Source: DATACQ01 sp036555515 (GTDB lineage: Bacteria > Desulfobacterota > Binatia > UBA9968). Taken from it: a stretch of DNA of 64,000 nucleotides. The position numbers and the translations under genes were made by a program. The notes under the pieces are model-generated. The model was not told the origin of the DNA, ran no database searches, and saw only the letters and a program-made list of their open reading frames with translations. The stretch is from assembly GCA_036555515.1 (NCBI GenBank), contig DATBLC010000063.1, positions 1 through 64,000 on the forward strand, in the 5' to 3' direction. This document shows positions 16,346 through 25,696 of the stretch, piece after piece (positions within the stretch are counted from its first letter, which is position 1; each line of letters begins with the position of its first letter).

Positions 16346-18457
16346 ATGGCGGCGAGCAAACATTACATCATCGGCGTTGATACTGGCGGAACTTTCACCG
16401 ACGTGGTCGTGCTCGGCGACGGCGGAGAAGTTTGGACGGCAAAGGCATCGACGACGCCGGACGATTTTTCCCGTGGCGTGATGGACGCGGTGGAGGAAGC
16501 TGCAGGCGTCGTAGGCGTCGACACTGCTGATCTGCTGAACCGGACGATGCTTTTCAAGCATGGCAGCACGGTTGCGACCAACGCGCTCATCACTCACAGT
16601 GGCTGCAAGGTCGGCCTCATCACAACCAAGGGCTTCGAAGACACGACGGAGATCATGCGCGCCATCGGCCGCGTCGACGGTCTTTCCGACGACGAGATCA
16701 AGCACGTCACCTGGATCACCAAGCCGGATCCCTTCGTGCCGCGCGAACGCGTCATCGGCGTGCGCGAGCGCATGGACTACCAGGGCAACGAGATCGTGCC
16801 GCTCAACCGCGCCGATGTCATGGCCGCCATCCGTCGGCTGATCGAAGAAGACAAGGTCGATGCGATCGCCGTGAGCCTGATGCACGCGTGGGCGAACACC
16901 AAACACGAAGAAGAAATTCGCGCGCTGAGCGCCGAAGCCGATCCGCGGCGCAAGGTTTATTGGTCCTTCGGCAGCACGCTCTCCCAAGTCGCTGGCGAGT
17001 ACGCGCGCGCGAACACGGCGATCTTGAACAGCTATCTCGGCCCCACGGTGGAACGCTATCTCAAAGGCCTGGAGGCGGAATTACAAAACGGCGGACTCAA
17101 AGGGCCGCTATTGATCATGCAAGGCAACGGTGGCGTGGCGCACCGCGAGCATGTGAGCGCCATTGCCAATCTCCAATCCGGCCCGGCCGGCGGCATGATC
17201 GCCTCGGCTTACGTGGCGGGACTCTTGAAGCACAAAAACGTTATCACTACCGACATGGGCGGCACGAGCTTCGACGTCGGTCTCATCACCGAAGGCTACT
17301 GGCATTACGCCCGTGAGCCCATCGTCGAGCGCTTTCGCATGCTGCAACCGATCATCGACATCGAATCCATCGGCGCCGGCGGCGGCACTATCGCGCAGGT
17401 GGAATCAGAAACCGGACGACTGCTCGTCGGACCGCGTAGCGCCGGGGCGAGCCCCGGCCCGGTTTGTTACGACGCCGGCGGCGAGCAGGTCACCGTCACC
17501 GACGCCGATCTAACTCTCGGTATCATCGATCCCGGTTATTTTCTCGGCGGTAGGAAGTCATTGAATAAGGAAAAAGCCCTGAGGGCGGTCGAGGAAAGGA
17601 TTGCCCGGCCGTTGAAACTGGCGGCGCATGAAGCCGCCGCCGGTGTCTTCGACATCGTCAACGCCAAGATGTCCGACCTGATCCGCCGTCAAGTCGTGCG
17701 TACCGGGTATCTTCCCGAAGAGTTTGTCATCTACGCCTTTGGCGGGGCCGGCCCGGTTCACGCCGCCGGCTTCGCGGCTGAATTGGGCATCAAGCAAATC
17801 TACATTTTCGCCACCTCGCCGGTGTTCTCGGCTTTCGGCGCGGCCGCCGCCGACGTGATCCGCACCCGCGTGATTAGCTGCCAGTATATCCTGCCGGCCG
17901 ATCCCGCGCTGATCAACCAACGGCTCGCCGCCATCGAAGAGGAGATGGGCGCGGCCATATGCGCCGAAGGTTTCAAGCGAAAGCAGGTGGAATTTCGCCG
18001 CTTCTTCACCATGCGCTACCGGCGCCAGACCGCCGGGGTCGAATTGCCGGTGGACTTCGACCGCTTTAACGCCAAACGGGTGACGCAACTGCAGGACGCT
18101 TTTGAGAACAAATACGAGGAGCTGTACGGAACCGGAGCGGGCTACACCAAAGCCGGCATCGAGATCAGCGAGATGCGCGTGGACGCCGTCGGCAAAGTCG
18201 CCAAGCCGCGCCTGAGCGTCAAACGCAAAGCCGCCGGCAATACTCGCGCCGCGCTCAAGGGCAAGCGCCGCGTCTTTTTCACTCGTCCCGCGCGCAAATT
18301 TATCGACACGCCAGTTTACGACTATGCGCGTCTCGGCGCGGGCGCAACCCTTAAGGGCCCGGCGATCATTGAGTTGCCGTTCACGACCACGTTAGTGCCG
18401 CCGGAACACAAGATCACCGTCGATCCGTATATGAATCTGGTCATGGAAACACCATGA
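16346..18457 (+). CDS. Hydantoinase/oxoprolinase subunit A family (HyuA-like, ATPase fold)
   Basis: This 703-residue protein has the N-terminal Hydant_A_N nucleotide-binding opening IGVDTGGTFTDVVV, the central ASKHA-type signature TTDMGGTSFDVGLI (about residue 300), then GAGGGTIA and FGGAGPVHAAGFA, and a C-terminal domain typical of HyuA, oxoprolinase A and acetone carboxylase beta subunits. It would couple ATP hydrolysis to ring opening or substrate phosphorylation/carboxylation together with the B subunit encoded next. ATG 16346 is preferred to GTG 16319 on promoter position and ribosome site. The zinc-ribbon tail on its partner hints at a carboxylase role. Confidence 0.92.
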   Translation: MAASKHYIIGVDTGGTFTDVVVLGDGGEVWTAKASTTPDDFSRGVMDAVEEAAGVVGVDTADLLNRTMLFKHGSTVATNALITHSGCKVGLITTKGFEDTTEIMRAIGRVDGLSDDEIKHVTWITKPDPFVPRERVIGVRERMDYQGNEIVPLNRADVMAAIRRLIEEDKVDAIAVSLMHAWANTKHEEEIRALSAEADPRRKVYWSFGSTLSQVAGEYARANTAILNSYLGPTVERYLKGLEAELQNGGLKGPLLIMQGNGGVAHREHVSAIANLQSGPAGGMIASAYVAGLLKHKNVITTDMGGTSFDVGLITEGYWHYAREPIVERFRMLQPIIDIESIGAGGGTIAQVESETGRLLVGPRSAGASPGPVCYDAGGEQVTVTDADLTLGIIDPGYFLGGRKSLNKEKALRAVEERIARPLKLAAHEAAAGVFDIVNAKMSDLIRRQVVRTGYLPEEFVIYAFGGAGPVHAAGFAAELGIKQIYIFATSPVFSAFGAAAADVIRTRVISCQYILPADPALINQRLAAIEEEMGAAICAEGFKRKQVEFRRFFTMRYRRQTAGVELPVDFDRFNAKRVTQLQDAFENKYEELYGTGAGYTKAGIEISEMRVDAVGKVAKPRLSVKRKAAGNTRAALKGKRRVFFTRPARKFIDTPVYDYARLGAGATLKGPAIIELPFTTTLVPPEHKITVDPYMNLVMETP

Positions 18458-18461
18458 GCAG

Positions 18462-18541
18462 AACTGGAGTGATGGAATGCGGAAGTGTTGGGGGATCGAA
18501 AACCATTACTCCGCTTCTCCACCATTCCAATATTCCAACTA
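18462..18541. repeat. Palindromic repeat, family D copy 2
   Basis: The word aactggagtgatggaatgcg near the left end is mirrored by tccaccattccaatattcca near the right, forming a long imperfect hairpin between the two hydantoinase-type genes. It shares its core word with the element at 8101-8161. Confidence 0.6.
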
Positions 18542-18595
18542 GAAGCCCACTAAAAAGGCAATATCGCTGGGCGGCACGCTAAACAGGAGCAAGGT

Positions 18596-20839
18596 ATGAA
18601 AAGGAAACTCGCCATTGACCCGATCCGTTACGAGATGTACCTCCATCGTTTGTGGGCCATCGGTGAAGAGGGACGTATGACGCTGCAGCGCGTCACCGCT
18701 TCGCCCATCGTCTCCCAGGGCGGCGAGTGCATGAGCTCTTTCTACGATGCCAAAGGCACGATGGTGCTCGCCTGCTCGGGACATTTGCGCTTCGCGGCGG
18801 CAACCTCGGACGCCATCAAAAGCCTGTTTCAGCGTTTTGCCAAGACCCCCGGCTTTTTCGACGGCGATCAGTTTTTCTTTAACGATCCCTATGTCGCCGG
18901 CTCGCACACCTACGACATGATGATCGTCAAGCCGATCTTCCACAAAGGCGATCTGATCGCCTGGACGGCGACGAGTACGCACACCGCGGACACCGGCGGA
19001 CTCCTGCGCGGCGGCGCGTACGAGATTTTTCACGAAGGCATCTGCGTGCCGGGACTCAAAATCGTCGAAAGGAATGAATTTCGCGAGGATGTGTTTCAGA
19101 CGCTCACCGGCATGTGCCGCGACCCGCAGTACGTCGGCCTGGATGTCAAAGCGATGATCGCGGGCAATAATATTTGCGCCAAGCGCTACCTCGGACTAGT
19201 CGCTAAGTTCGGCCTAGAGTTTGTGCAGCGCGCCGGCGAAAAGATGATCGAGGACTCGGAGGCCAAGGCGCGCGCCAAGCTTAAATCGATGCCCGACGGC
19301 ACCTGGGTGACACGCCAATACGTGACGACGCTGGACCGCAAGACCCGCAAATCCGTCGCGCAACAGCTTTACTGCACGATGACCAAGAAGGGCGATGAGT
19401 TGCATTTCGATTTTACCGGCACGAGCCCCCAGACCGACACGGACCATAACTCGACCCTGCCAAGTACGGTGGCGCACCTGGCCCTCGCCTTGACCAACGC
19501 GCTCTTTTGGGACGTGCCTTGGAGCGACGGCAAGATGCGGCCGGTGAAAATCCAAGTCCCCGAAGGAACGATACTTAACTGCAAATACCCCGCCGCCTGT
19601 GGCGCCGGCCCGCGCATCGGCAATGTGCTGGTATCCACGGTGTGCGAAGCCGTGGCGAAAATGATCTATGCTTCCGGGCGCTACGACGACGTCAATTGCT
19701 CGACCACTGGAAATTTGGAGTTCGTCGGCGGTCCCGGCTATTTTTACGGCGGCCACACCCGCGAAGGCATCGCCGTGGCTCAGGGCCTCTATGATATTCA
19801 CGGCGCGGGCATGGGGGCGGCGCCTAACCGGGACGGCGTCAACACCGGCGGCCACATGAACATCCCTTCCGCCGGCATCAGTGACATCGAGCGCATCGAG
19901 ATGCAATACCCGTTTCTCTATTTCACCCGCTCGCACAATCCCGACGGCAGCGGCTTTGGCGAGCACCGCGGCGGACTGGGCAGCTATCGCATTTACTTGA
20001 TCTACGGCTCCCAGGATTGCAGCGTCGACTACAAGCCTTATGGCGGCGTCGCCCAGGGCGGCTTCGGCCTTTGCGGCGGGTATCCGACGGGCATCGGCGC
20101 GACCCGAGTCATGATCGAAGCGGGTTTAGCCATGCTCGACAGAGTCAGAGCCGGCGAGCACCCGACGGGACAGGCCATGCGCGCCGGCCGATGGGGCAAG
20201 TCTTTTCTTCCCGCCGGTGTGCCGGAACGAATACCGCTTCCCGAAGGCAGCCTGCTGGTGGACTATGTGGCCGGCGGTGGCGGCTTCGGCGATCCCATCG
20301 ACCGTTCTCCACAAGCCGTGCTCCAAGATTTTGGTCGCGGCTGGGTGAGCCGTGAGGTCGCGGAGCGCATCTACGGGGTAATTTTAAACAACCATGAACC
20401 CGCCGTGGATCTTATCGCGACTGAAGCGCGCCGGCGTGAAATGCGCGACGCGCGCAAGCGCGGTGGATCGCTCATATCGGGAAAAATCAGCAGCGTTTCC
20501 GCCATCGCCAACAACGGCTGGCGCCAACTCTTGCGCTTTCACGCCGCTTTGGAGATCTGCTCCAATGGGCGGCGAAAAGTTATCCGTTGCCGCCGCTGCG
20601 GTCATCTTTATTGCGACGCCAACGAGAACTACAAGCTGTATGCGCGCCATCATGTGGCGCACTTGAGCGAAGTGATGCCCCCCTTGCCAAGCGGCGAACC
20701 GTATATCGGCGAGTACCACATATACAACTGTCCCGGCTGCGCTACTCAGCTACAAGTAGATATGTTCAGCCCGACCCTGGGCGGCGACGCTGTGCTTTGG
20801 GATACGCGCATCGACGCGGACAAACTGACGAACCATTGA
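18596..20839 (+). CDS. HyuB-like subunit with C-terminal acetone-carboxylase-gamma-like zinc ribbon
   Basis: This 747-residue protein has a Hydantoinase_B core over about residues 1-580 (DQFFFNDPYVAGSHTYDMM, SASTHTADTGG-like and GGHMNIPSAG segments) and an extra tail of about 150 residues. The tail contains paired CxxC motifs (C665/C668 with C673 close by, and C712/C715), as in the small zinc-binding gamma subunit of acetone and acetophenone carboxylases, normally a separate protein. The fusion suggests an ATP-dependent carboxylase with HyuA rather than a simple hydantoinase. The ATG follows AGGAGCAAGGT. Function is inferred from architecture. Confidence 0.88.
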   Translation: MKRKLAIDPIRYEMYLHRLWAIGEEGRMTLQRVTASPIVSQGGECMSSFYDAKGTMVLACSGHLRFAAATSDAIKSLFQRFAKTPGFFDGDQFFFNDPYVAGSHTYDMMIVKPIFHKGDLIAWTATSTHTADTGGLLRGGAYEIFHEGICVPGLKIVERNEFREDVFQTLTGMCRDPQYVGLDVKAMIAGNNICAKRYLGLVAKFGLEFVQRAGEKMIEDSEAKARAKLKSMPDGTWVTRQYVTTLDRKTRKSVAQQLYCTMTKKGDELHFDFTGTSPQTDTDHNSTLPSTVAHLALALTNALFWDVPWSDGKMRPVKIQVPEGTILNCKYPAACGAGPRIGNVLVSTVCEAVAKMIYASGRYDDVNCSTTGNLEFVGGPGYFYGGHTREGIAVAQGLYDIHGAGMGAAPNRDGVNTGGHMNIPSAGISDIERIEMQYPFLYFTRSHNPDGSGFGEHRGGLGSYRIYLIYGSQDCSVDYKPYGGVAQGGFGLCGGYPTGIGATRVMIEAGLAMLDRVRAGEHPTGQAMRAGRWGKSFLPAGVPERIPLPEGSLLVDYVAGGGGFGDPIDRSPQAVLQDFGRGWVSREVAERIYGVILNNHEPAVDLIATEARRREMRDARKRGGSLISGKISSVSAIANNGWRQLLRFHAALEICSNGRRKVIRCRRCGHLYCDANENYKLYARHHVAHLSEVMPPLPSGEPYIGEYHIYNCPGCATQLQVDMFSPTLGGDAVLWDTRIDADKLTNH

Positions 20840-20893
20840 CGGAAAAGATCAACAAACGGAGGACATGCATGAGCCCGAGCGAAAGCAAAATGG

Positions 20894-21232
20894 TTGGCCG
20901 TGCATAACCAGAGGATGAAAGAGAAACCTGACGAAATCGTGAAAATGATCAAGGCCGTTCTGCGAGCAACGGATTACATCCGCACCCGCAAGAATGACGT
21001 GCTGGCGTTTTTGGACGCCAAATGGGGCATTAAAGAAGCCGACGTACGGGAGAGCATCTACTGGGACATGGTGGATCTCTTCAGCCGTGATGGGATCGCC
21101 TCGGACGAGACCATGAAAAACGTCGTCCAGCTGGTGCGCGACACGCGCAAATCGAAGGACGACAAAAAGATGTCGGATATTTTCGACTGGAGCTTCGCGC
21201 GAAAAGCCCAGGCGGAGTTGAAGATTCGCTGA
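20894..21232 (+). pseudogene. Truncated NMT1-like ABC substrate-binding protein (C-terminal part only)
   Basis: The frame encodes about 112 residues that match only the C-terminal third of NitT/TauT binding proteins (KEKPDEIVKMIKAVLRATD, then an FDWSFARKAQ tail). There is no signal peptide or N-terminal lobe. A good ribosome site and ATG (GGAGGACATGC, ATG 20869) lie just upstream, but that start is in a different frame and stops after 12 codons. The simplest reading is an internal deletion that joined the original start to the gene's end. Translation from TTG 20894 is unlikely to give a working protein. Confidence 0.75.
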
Positions 21233-21295
21233 CTCATCAGTTTCTAGTTTCTGGTTAACTTGAAACTTGGAACTACAAACCTGGAACCGGTTTTA

Positions 21296-22279
21296 TTACG
21301 AGCCGAGTTTTTTAAAGAACCCTTCCTTCTCCAACTCGTCCAACAAGGAGTGATCGACGAACTCTTCGGGCTTGCGGTTTTTAAAATCAGAGTTCTGCTC
21401 GGCGTAAAAATTGAGCGTATCGCGCACGCCGCTTAAATTCACCCGCGGCGGCAGCGAAAATCGCGGCGCGAAATATTCATAGGTGGAGCGCACCGTTTCC
21501 GGATCGTCGACCCGCATGCGGTGTGCGAATACTTTCATCGTTCGCTCGCGGTCGGTCTTGATGACGTGAATGGCTTCGGCATAGGCGCGCAGAAACCGCT
21601 TCACCCGGTCGCGATGTTCCCTGAGAGCACTGCCTTTTACATATAATGAGGACTGCGTGAAATTCGCGCTCATCTCACCCATGTCCGCCAGCACGCGGTA
21701 GCCCGCCTTCACCGCGATCGTCAAGTGAGGCGGCGACAAAATCGTCGCGTCCATGCGTCCAGCCATGAGCGCGCCCATGCGCGTCGGCGCATCGCCGCCG
21801 ATGACCACCTGGACGTCGGCCAGCTTCATGCCCCACTCTTTCAACGCCAGCTGCAGGGCGAGATCGTTGGAGCCGCCGTAGTTGAGGATATTGACTCGTT
21901 TGCCGCGCAGATCGTTGGGACTGCGAATATCCGGTCTCACGACGAAAGCGTATGGAAACTTGTTATATGAAGCGGCGATCACCTTCACGTCCGATCCCCT
22001 GACGGCCGCAGCCAACGGCCCGGTGGCGGAACCGGTGGAGAAATGCGTGCTGTTTCCCAGGAGCGCGGCCACTGAACGGGCTGCGCCCGTGATCATGATA
22101 ATCTCGACGTCAAGTCCATGTTTTTCGAATATCTTCAAATCCTTTCCCACCCAGGTCGCGCTTTGAAATCCCGCGTGCCCGCCATAGTCGGCAATGAGCT
22201 TTTCCGCCGCATATAGAGGCCCGCCCAAAAGAACCAGGATTGAAAATAATGCCAGACTTCCTATCTCGCGTCGCTTCAT
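21296..22279 (-). CDS. NMT1/THI5-like ABC substrate-binding protein, orphan
   Basis: This 327-residue protein has a signal peptide (hydrophobic core about residues 8-22, cleavage near LYAAE), a standard two-lobe fold with IRSPNDLRGKRVNI and SPPHLTIAVKAGYRVLADMG, and the C-terminal FVDHSLLDELEKEGFFKKL tail. It is convergent with the truncated relative at 20894-21232. No permease or ATPase is adjacent, so it either shares membrane components encoded elsewhere or acts as a sensor. Ligand is unknown. Confidence 0.9.
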   Translation of the reverse strand: MKRREIGSLALFSILVLLGGPLYAAEKLIADYGGHAGFQSATWVGKDLKIFEKHGLDVEIIMITGAARSVAALLGNSTHFSTGSATGPLAAAVRGSDVKVIAASYNKFPYAFVVRPDIRSPNDLRGKRVNILNYGGSNDLALQLALKEWGMKLADVQVVIGGDAPTRMGALMAGRMDATILSPPHLTIAVKAGYRVLADMGEMSANFTQSSLYVKGSALREHRDRVKRFLRAYAEAIHVIKTDRERTMKVFAHRMRVDDPETVRSTYEYFAPRFSLPPRVNLSGVRDTLNFYAEQNSDFKNRKPEEFVDHSLLDELEKEGFFKKLGS

Positions 22280-22411
22280 TATTCCTCCCTCTGACGCGCG
22301 ATCTTATGGGTTTGCAATTTTTGGGTCAAGACGGTTGCCGAAGAATCGGCAATCGGAGATTACATTCTCTCTGACCGATTCGCACAATCGAAAATCCAAA
22401 ATAGCAGACGA

Positions 22412-23389
22412 CTACCGCATCGCCTCGTCTACGTAACTGTTGTCAAATGATTGCCTTGCGTCGGCTCCCTTGGCTTTGGGATGCTCAACGAACTTCAGCG
22501 CATTTGCCATCGCCTTCTCGATGACCCTGAGCGATGGGGGAAAGGCGTCCTTGTAGTATTCGAAACTCCCTTGCAAGGATGCGTCGTCGTCGACTCGGGT
22601 AAACCTTTTGAGCGCTTTTTTAGTCACCGTCGCGTTCTCTCTGGCAAGTACCAATCCTTCCTGGAGCGCGCGTAAAAAGTCCACCGCGACCCTGCGGTTC
22701 TTGGCGTCCTTGAGCCACGACTCGCGCGCCGCGATGACGGCGGTAGGGAAAAGGCCGTATTCGGTCTGGGAGGGCCGGAAGAGCAAGTTAAAGCCCGCGT
22801 TTTTGGCATTCAGGCCGAAGGGGTAGCCGATCATGCAGACATCCACCCGGCCGCCGAGAAGTGCTGCGTAGGACTCTCCGACGCCGCCGTTTTGGATAAA
22901 AGTAACCTCACTGGGTTTGACTCCACCCGCCTCCAACATGGAAAGCGCCGAAAAATAACTCGATGCGCCAAAACGGGTGACGCCGACTCGCTTGCCCCTG
23001 AGATCGCCGATGGATTTGATCTCGGGTTTCGACCAGCCATCGATGGTCAGCACGGGCAACGGTGAGGCAATCGCGATCAGATCGCTGCCACTGAGCCGGC
23101 TCGAAATAACCGCGCCGCCGCCGGTATAGCCGATGGGAAATTCTCCGGCGAGGATCGCCGAGTTGATCAGCGGCGAGCCGCCCATGAAAATGCCGGCCAC
23201 GTCGTAGCCGTATTTTTGAAAAATCTTTTCTTCGACGGCGATGAAAAACGGCAGCGACGCTCCGGCAATCGGCGTGTACCCGACCGTGAGCTTCTGCAAT
23301 TCCTTCTGCGCCGCTTGCGCTCCCACTCCTGCAATGCACGAGGCCATCAGTAAGATTGCACACCACCAGTAAGAAGCTCTGACTATCAT
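22412..23389 (-). CDS. NMT1/THI5-like ABC substrate-binding protein, orphan
   Basis: This 325-residue secreted protein has a signal peptide ending near GAQAAQKE, an opening LTVGYTPIAGASLPFFIAVE, and IKSIGDLRGKRVGVTRFGAS in the ligand cleft region. It ends ARQSFDNSYVDEAMR, slightly shorter than its neighbours. It is one of three consecutive minus-strand binding protein genes that are clearly different in sequence, so they are not recent tandem copies. No transporter partners lie nearby. Ligand is unknown. Confidence 0.9.
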   Translation of the reverse strand: MIVRASYWWCAILLMASCIAGVGAQAAQKELQKLTVGYTPIAGASLPFFIAVEEKIFQKYGYDVAGIFMGGSPLINSAILAGEFPIGYTGGGAVISSRLSGSDLIAIASPLPVLTIDGWSKPEIKSIGDLRGKRVGVTRFGASSYFSALSMLEAGGVKPSEVTFIQNGGVGESYAALLGGRVDVCMIGYPFGLNAKNAGFNLLFRPSQTEYGLFPTAVIAARESWLKDAKNRRVAVDFLRALQEGLVLARENATVTKKALKRFTRVDDDASLQGSFEYYKDAFPPSLRVIEKAMANALKFVEHPKAKGADARQSFDNSYVDEAMR

Positions 23390-23550
23390 CGCATGACTCC
23401 TCTGCAGTAGTTTCGGATTCTGAACTTTCGATATTGTTCAGGTTTCGTTAGTTCACTACGCGTAAATTAAAATCGAACGGACGGACCACGACAATCTCTC
23501 AAAGCGCCCCTTGCTGTCCTTTGCCGATTCCTGACAAAACTACGATGTCT

Positions 23551-24600
23551 TTAGTTTTTCCACAGTTGTTTGAAAAATCCGCTCTGGTCGATTTCCTGAA
23601 GCAGTGAAAGATCAACAAAGCTCTCAGGCATCACTTTCTTTGCCCGCGGCTGCGATTCAGCCATGCCGTCTAAAATAAACTTAATGCCTTTAAGCGTCGG
23701 GTACGGGATTTTTTGAAGTCTTTCCGAATAAAAGGCATAGGCATCGTCCAATAGCTCTTTTTCATCCACTCGCAAATACTTTTTCATTATCTGAATGGAA
23801 AACTCCCGGTCCGTCACAAAACGGTGCAGACCTTCCGCATAGGCTTGGACGAAAGACTTTACGATAGGTCGCCGCTCGCGCAAGTATTTGGTAGTAACCG
23901 TAAGACAAGTCTGCTGCAGCTCCACGCCGAGCGTGTTCAGATCAAAAAGCTCTCTCATGCCGAGCCGTTTGGCCCGAGTCGTTTGGGGAGGATTGGCAAA
24001 CCCTGCCTGCACGGCCCCTCTTTCCAACGCTGTGATAATTTCCGGCAGGCCGCCCAACTGAATGATAGCGACGTCCGTGCCGCGCTTGAGACCGAAGCGC
24101 TCAAGAAAAAGCCCCACGGCGGTTTCACTCAATGCGCCGAATCGTGATATCCCTAGTTTTTTTCCTTTGAGATCTTCCGGCGTCTTAATTTCCGGCCGGG
24201 CGTAAATCGAGCCAGCAAGCCTGTCCTGCACGCTGGCTATGATTCTCACATCCGCCCCGGCTAAAATAGCGCCGGCAGTAGAAACTCCGGTAACTTGAGC
24301 CAGCTGAATTTCACCCGCGATCAGCGCCTGGGTGGCTGCGACCGCAGGAATATAAATGAGCTCTGCCTCTATACCGTATTTTGACAGGTAACCGCCCTCC
24401 TTTGCCATCCAAGGAGCCGCCTGGCCTGCCGTCAGAGCTGCATAGCCGAGCTTGATGGACTGAGCAAAAGCCTTTGCGCTCAAACTGAGCAAGACCAATG
24501 TCAGCGCCGCGATGAGAGATTTATGGACGAGAAGCCGGCGTCGGCTCCGATCAGAAACTCGGTTCGCGAACAATGATTGCGGGAGAATGTAAGAGTTCAT
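23551..24600 (-). CDS. NMT1/THI5-like ABC substrate-binding protein, orphan
   Basis: This 349-residue protein has a long N-terminus before a hydrophobic signal core (about residues 29-46, cleavage after AFAQS). The mature part shows the TAGQAAPWMAKEGGYLSKYG entry segment, IKTPEDLKGKKLGISRFGAL and a C-terminal SFVDLSLLQEIDQSGFF tail. It lies downstream of the TenA-family gene on the same strand, but the two are separated by about 320 bp holding a palindromic repeat. NMT1-like proteins include thiamine-pyrimidine binders, so a thiamine-salvage link with TenA is possible but unproven. Confidence 0.9.
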   Translation of the reverse strand: MNSYILPQSLFANRVSDRSRRRLLVHKSLIAALTLVLLSLSAKAFAQSIKLGYAALTAGQAAPWMAKEGGYLSKYGIEAELIYIPAVAATQALIAGEIQLAQVTGVSTAGAILAGADVRIIASVQDRLAGSIYARPEIKTPEDLKGKKLGISRFGALSETAVGLFLERFGLKRGTDVAIIQLGGLPEIITALERGAVQAGFANPPQTTRAKRLGMRELFDLNTLGVELQQTCLTVTTKYLRERRPIVKSFVQAYAEGLHRFVTDREFSIQIMKKYLRVDEKELLDDAYAFYSERLQKIPYPTLKGIKFILDGMAESQPRAKKVMPESFVDLSLLQEIDQSGFFKQLWKN

Positions 24601-24775
24601 TTCTGGATCCTCCTCTGTCGCATTGCTTCACGTTTGTCCGACCTTCACCTCCCTTGAGTCCGAACTGGAGACCCCGTCTCAACGCAAGCGGCTAAGTGGA
24701 CGCGTCTTAGTATAGATGAACACAGCTGTCAACAGCTTTTCAGGGCATCCGGAATAGCGTGTGCGGGCCTCACGT

Positions 24776-24929
24776 TAACAGGTTGCTGAAAAACCCATCG
24801 TTTGCCCTTCGAGAGTCTCAGGGCGAACGGTTCGGAACTTGAAATGATTGAGTATTTTCCGTTCTGCTGAGCTTGCCGAGTTATTAGCTTGTCGAAGCAT
24901 TCCGGACTTTTTCAGCAACCTACTAAGGA
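24776..24929. repeat. Palindromic repeat, family B copy 1
   Basis: The ends caggttgctgaaaaaccc and ctttttcagcaaccta are inverted repeats of about 15 bp, and the interior holds cgccctgag/cttgtcgaag-type words often seen in dispersed intergenic repeats. It fills most of the gap 24601-24922, in which no gene or thiamine riboswitch core was recognised, and reaches the stop codon of the TenA gene. A related element lies at 38846-38979. Confidence 0.65.
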
Positions 24930-25591
24930 GCAGAACTCTTGTAGAGTGTATCCCAGTACATGAGCTCGTACGCCTGCAGTAAGCGGGCCGCACGGTGGAT
25001 CAGGCGCGGCTCGGCGCCACGATCGAGCCCTTGCTGAATAACGCTCAGGGCGTCGGCTTCAAACGTCGCCGGAGGGGAGGCGAACAGATCAAAAAACGCG
25101 ACCTCATTCTCACGCAGGCCGAAACGCTCTTTCAAGATACGGCTTAGCCGACCACAGTTCTCACCCCAGGCGGGAAAATTGAATAAGTAGGCCGCAGCAA
25201 TCTCGGCGTCGGAGCCATAGAGCGCAAGCCACGCCATGTAGCAGGTGTAGGCATGAGCGCCGGGCAGTGGCTCGTGCTCGCGCAGTTGAGATTCGCTCAG
25301 GCCGAGGACATGGGCGAAAGTTAGCAAGGCATCGAAAGCAGCTCTTTCACCTTGCAGGACGCCCAGAAAAAAATCTCCGCTCGGCGCGCTCCCGAAGCGA
25401 CTAACCAGTAAAGCCACGCTTCTTAGATCGCTCGCTATGATGTTGTACTGCTCGCCTGCAAAAAGAACCAGCTTCTCCCGCCCGATTTTTCCTTCCTCCA
25501 GAGCCTGGACGTAGGGATGGCGAAGAAGGTGTTCGGTCACGGGCTGCAAGTCGTTGGCGATCTCATTCAACAGAGCCTTGGCATCGGTCAT
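24923..25591 (-). CDS. TenA/THI-4-family protein (thiaminase II-like)
   Basis: This is an all-helical protein of about 222 residues. The family layout is visible: HPYVQALEEGKI in helix 1-2, FAGEQYNIIASDL, ALLVSRFGSAP, the pairing HEPLPGAHAYTCYMAW and the acidic C-terminal YELMYWDTLY. TenA proteins salvage thiamine pyrimidine by aminopyrimidine hydrolysis; more distant members are haem-oxygenase-like or PqqC-like. The catalytic cysteine of classical TenA could not be placed with certainty. AAGGAGG abuts the first ATG (25597), so the second ATG (25591) is the better start. A thiamine role is suggested but not shown by the NMT1-like gene downstream. Confidence 0.75.
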   Translation of the reverse strand: MTDAKALLNEIANDLQPVTEHLLRHPYVQALEEGKIGREKLVLFAGEQYNIIASDLRSVALLVSRFGSAPSGDFFLGVLQGERAAFDALLTFAHVLGLSESQLREHEPLPGAHAYTCYMAWLALYGSDAEIAAAYLFNFPAWGENCGRLSRILKERFGLRENEVAFFDLFASPPATFEADALSVIQQGLDRGAEPRLIHRAARLLQAYELMYWDTLYKSSAP

Positions 25592-25696
25592 GGTCATCCT
25601 CCTTGATCACGCTATCGGGCACGCGGGGCGGAATGAGCGATGCAAGAGACTTTTAGTCATGTTTTTTCTTTCTTACTGTTGCCTCATGCCTATTGC

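Noticed and set aside
24601..24922. Possible thiamine riboswitch near the TenA and NMT1-like genes
   Set aside because: The conserved CTGAGA and the second TPP-binding core were not found on either strand; the gap is mostly a palindromic repeat.
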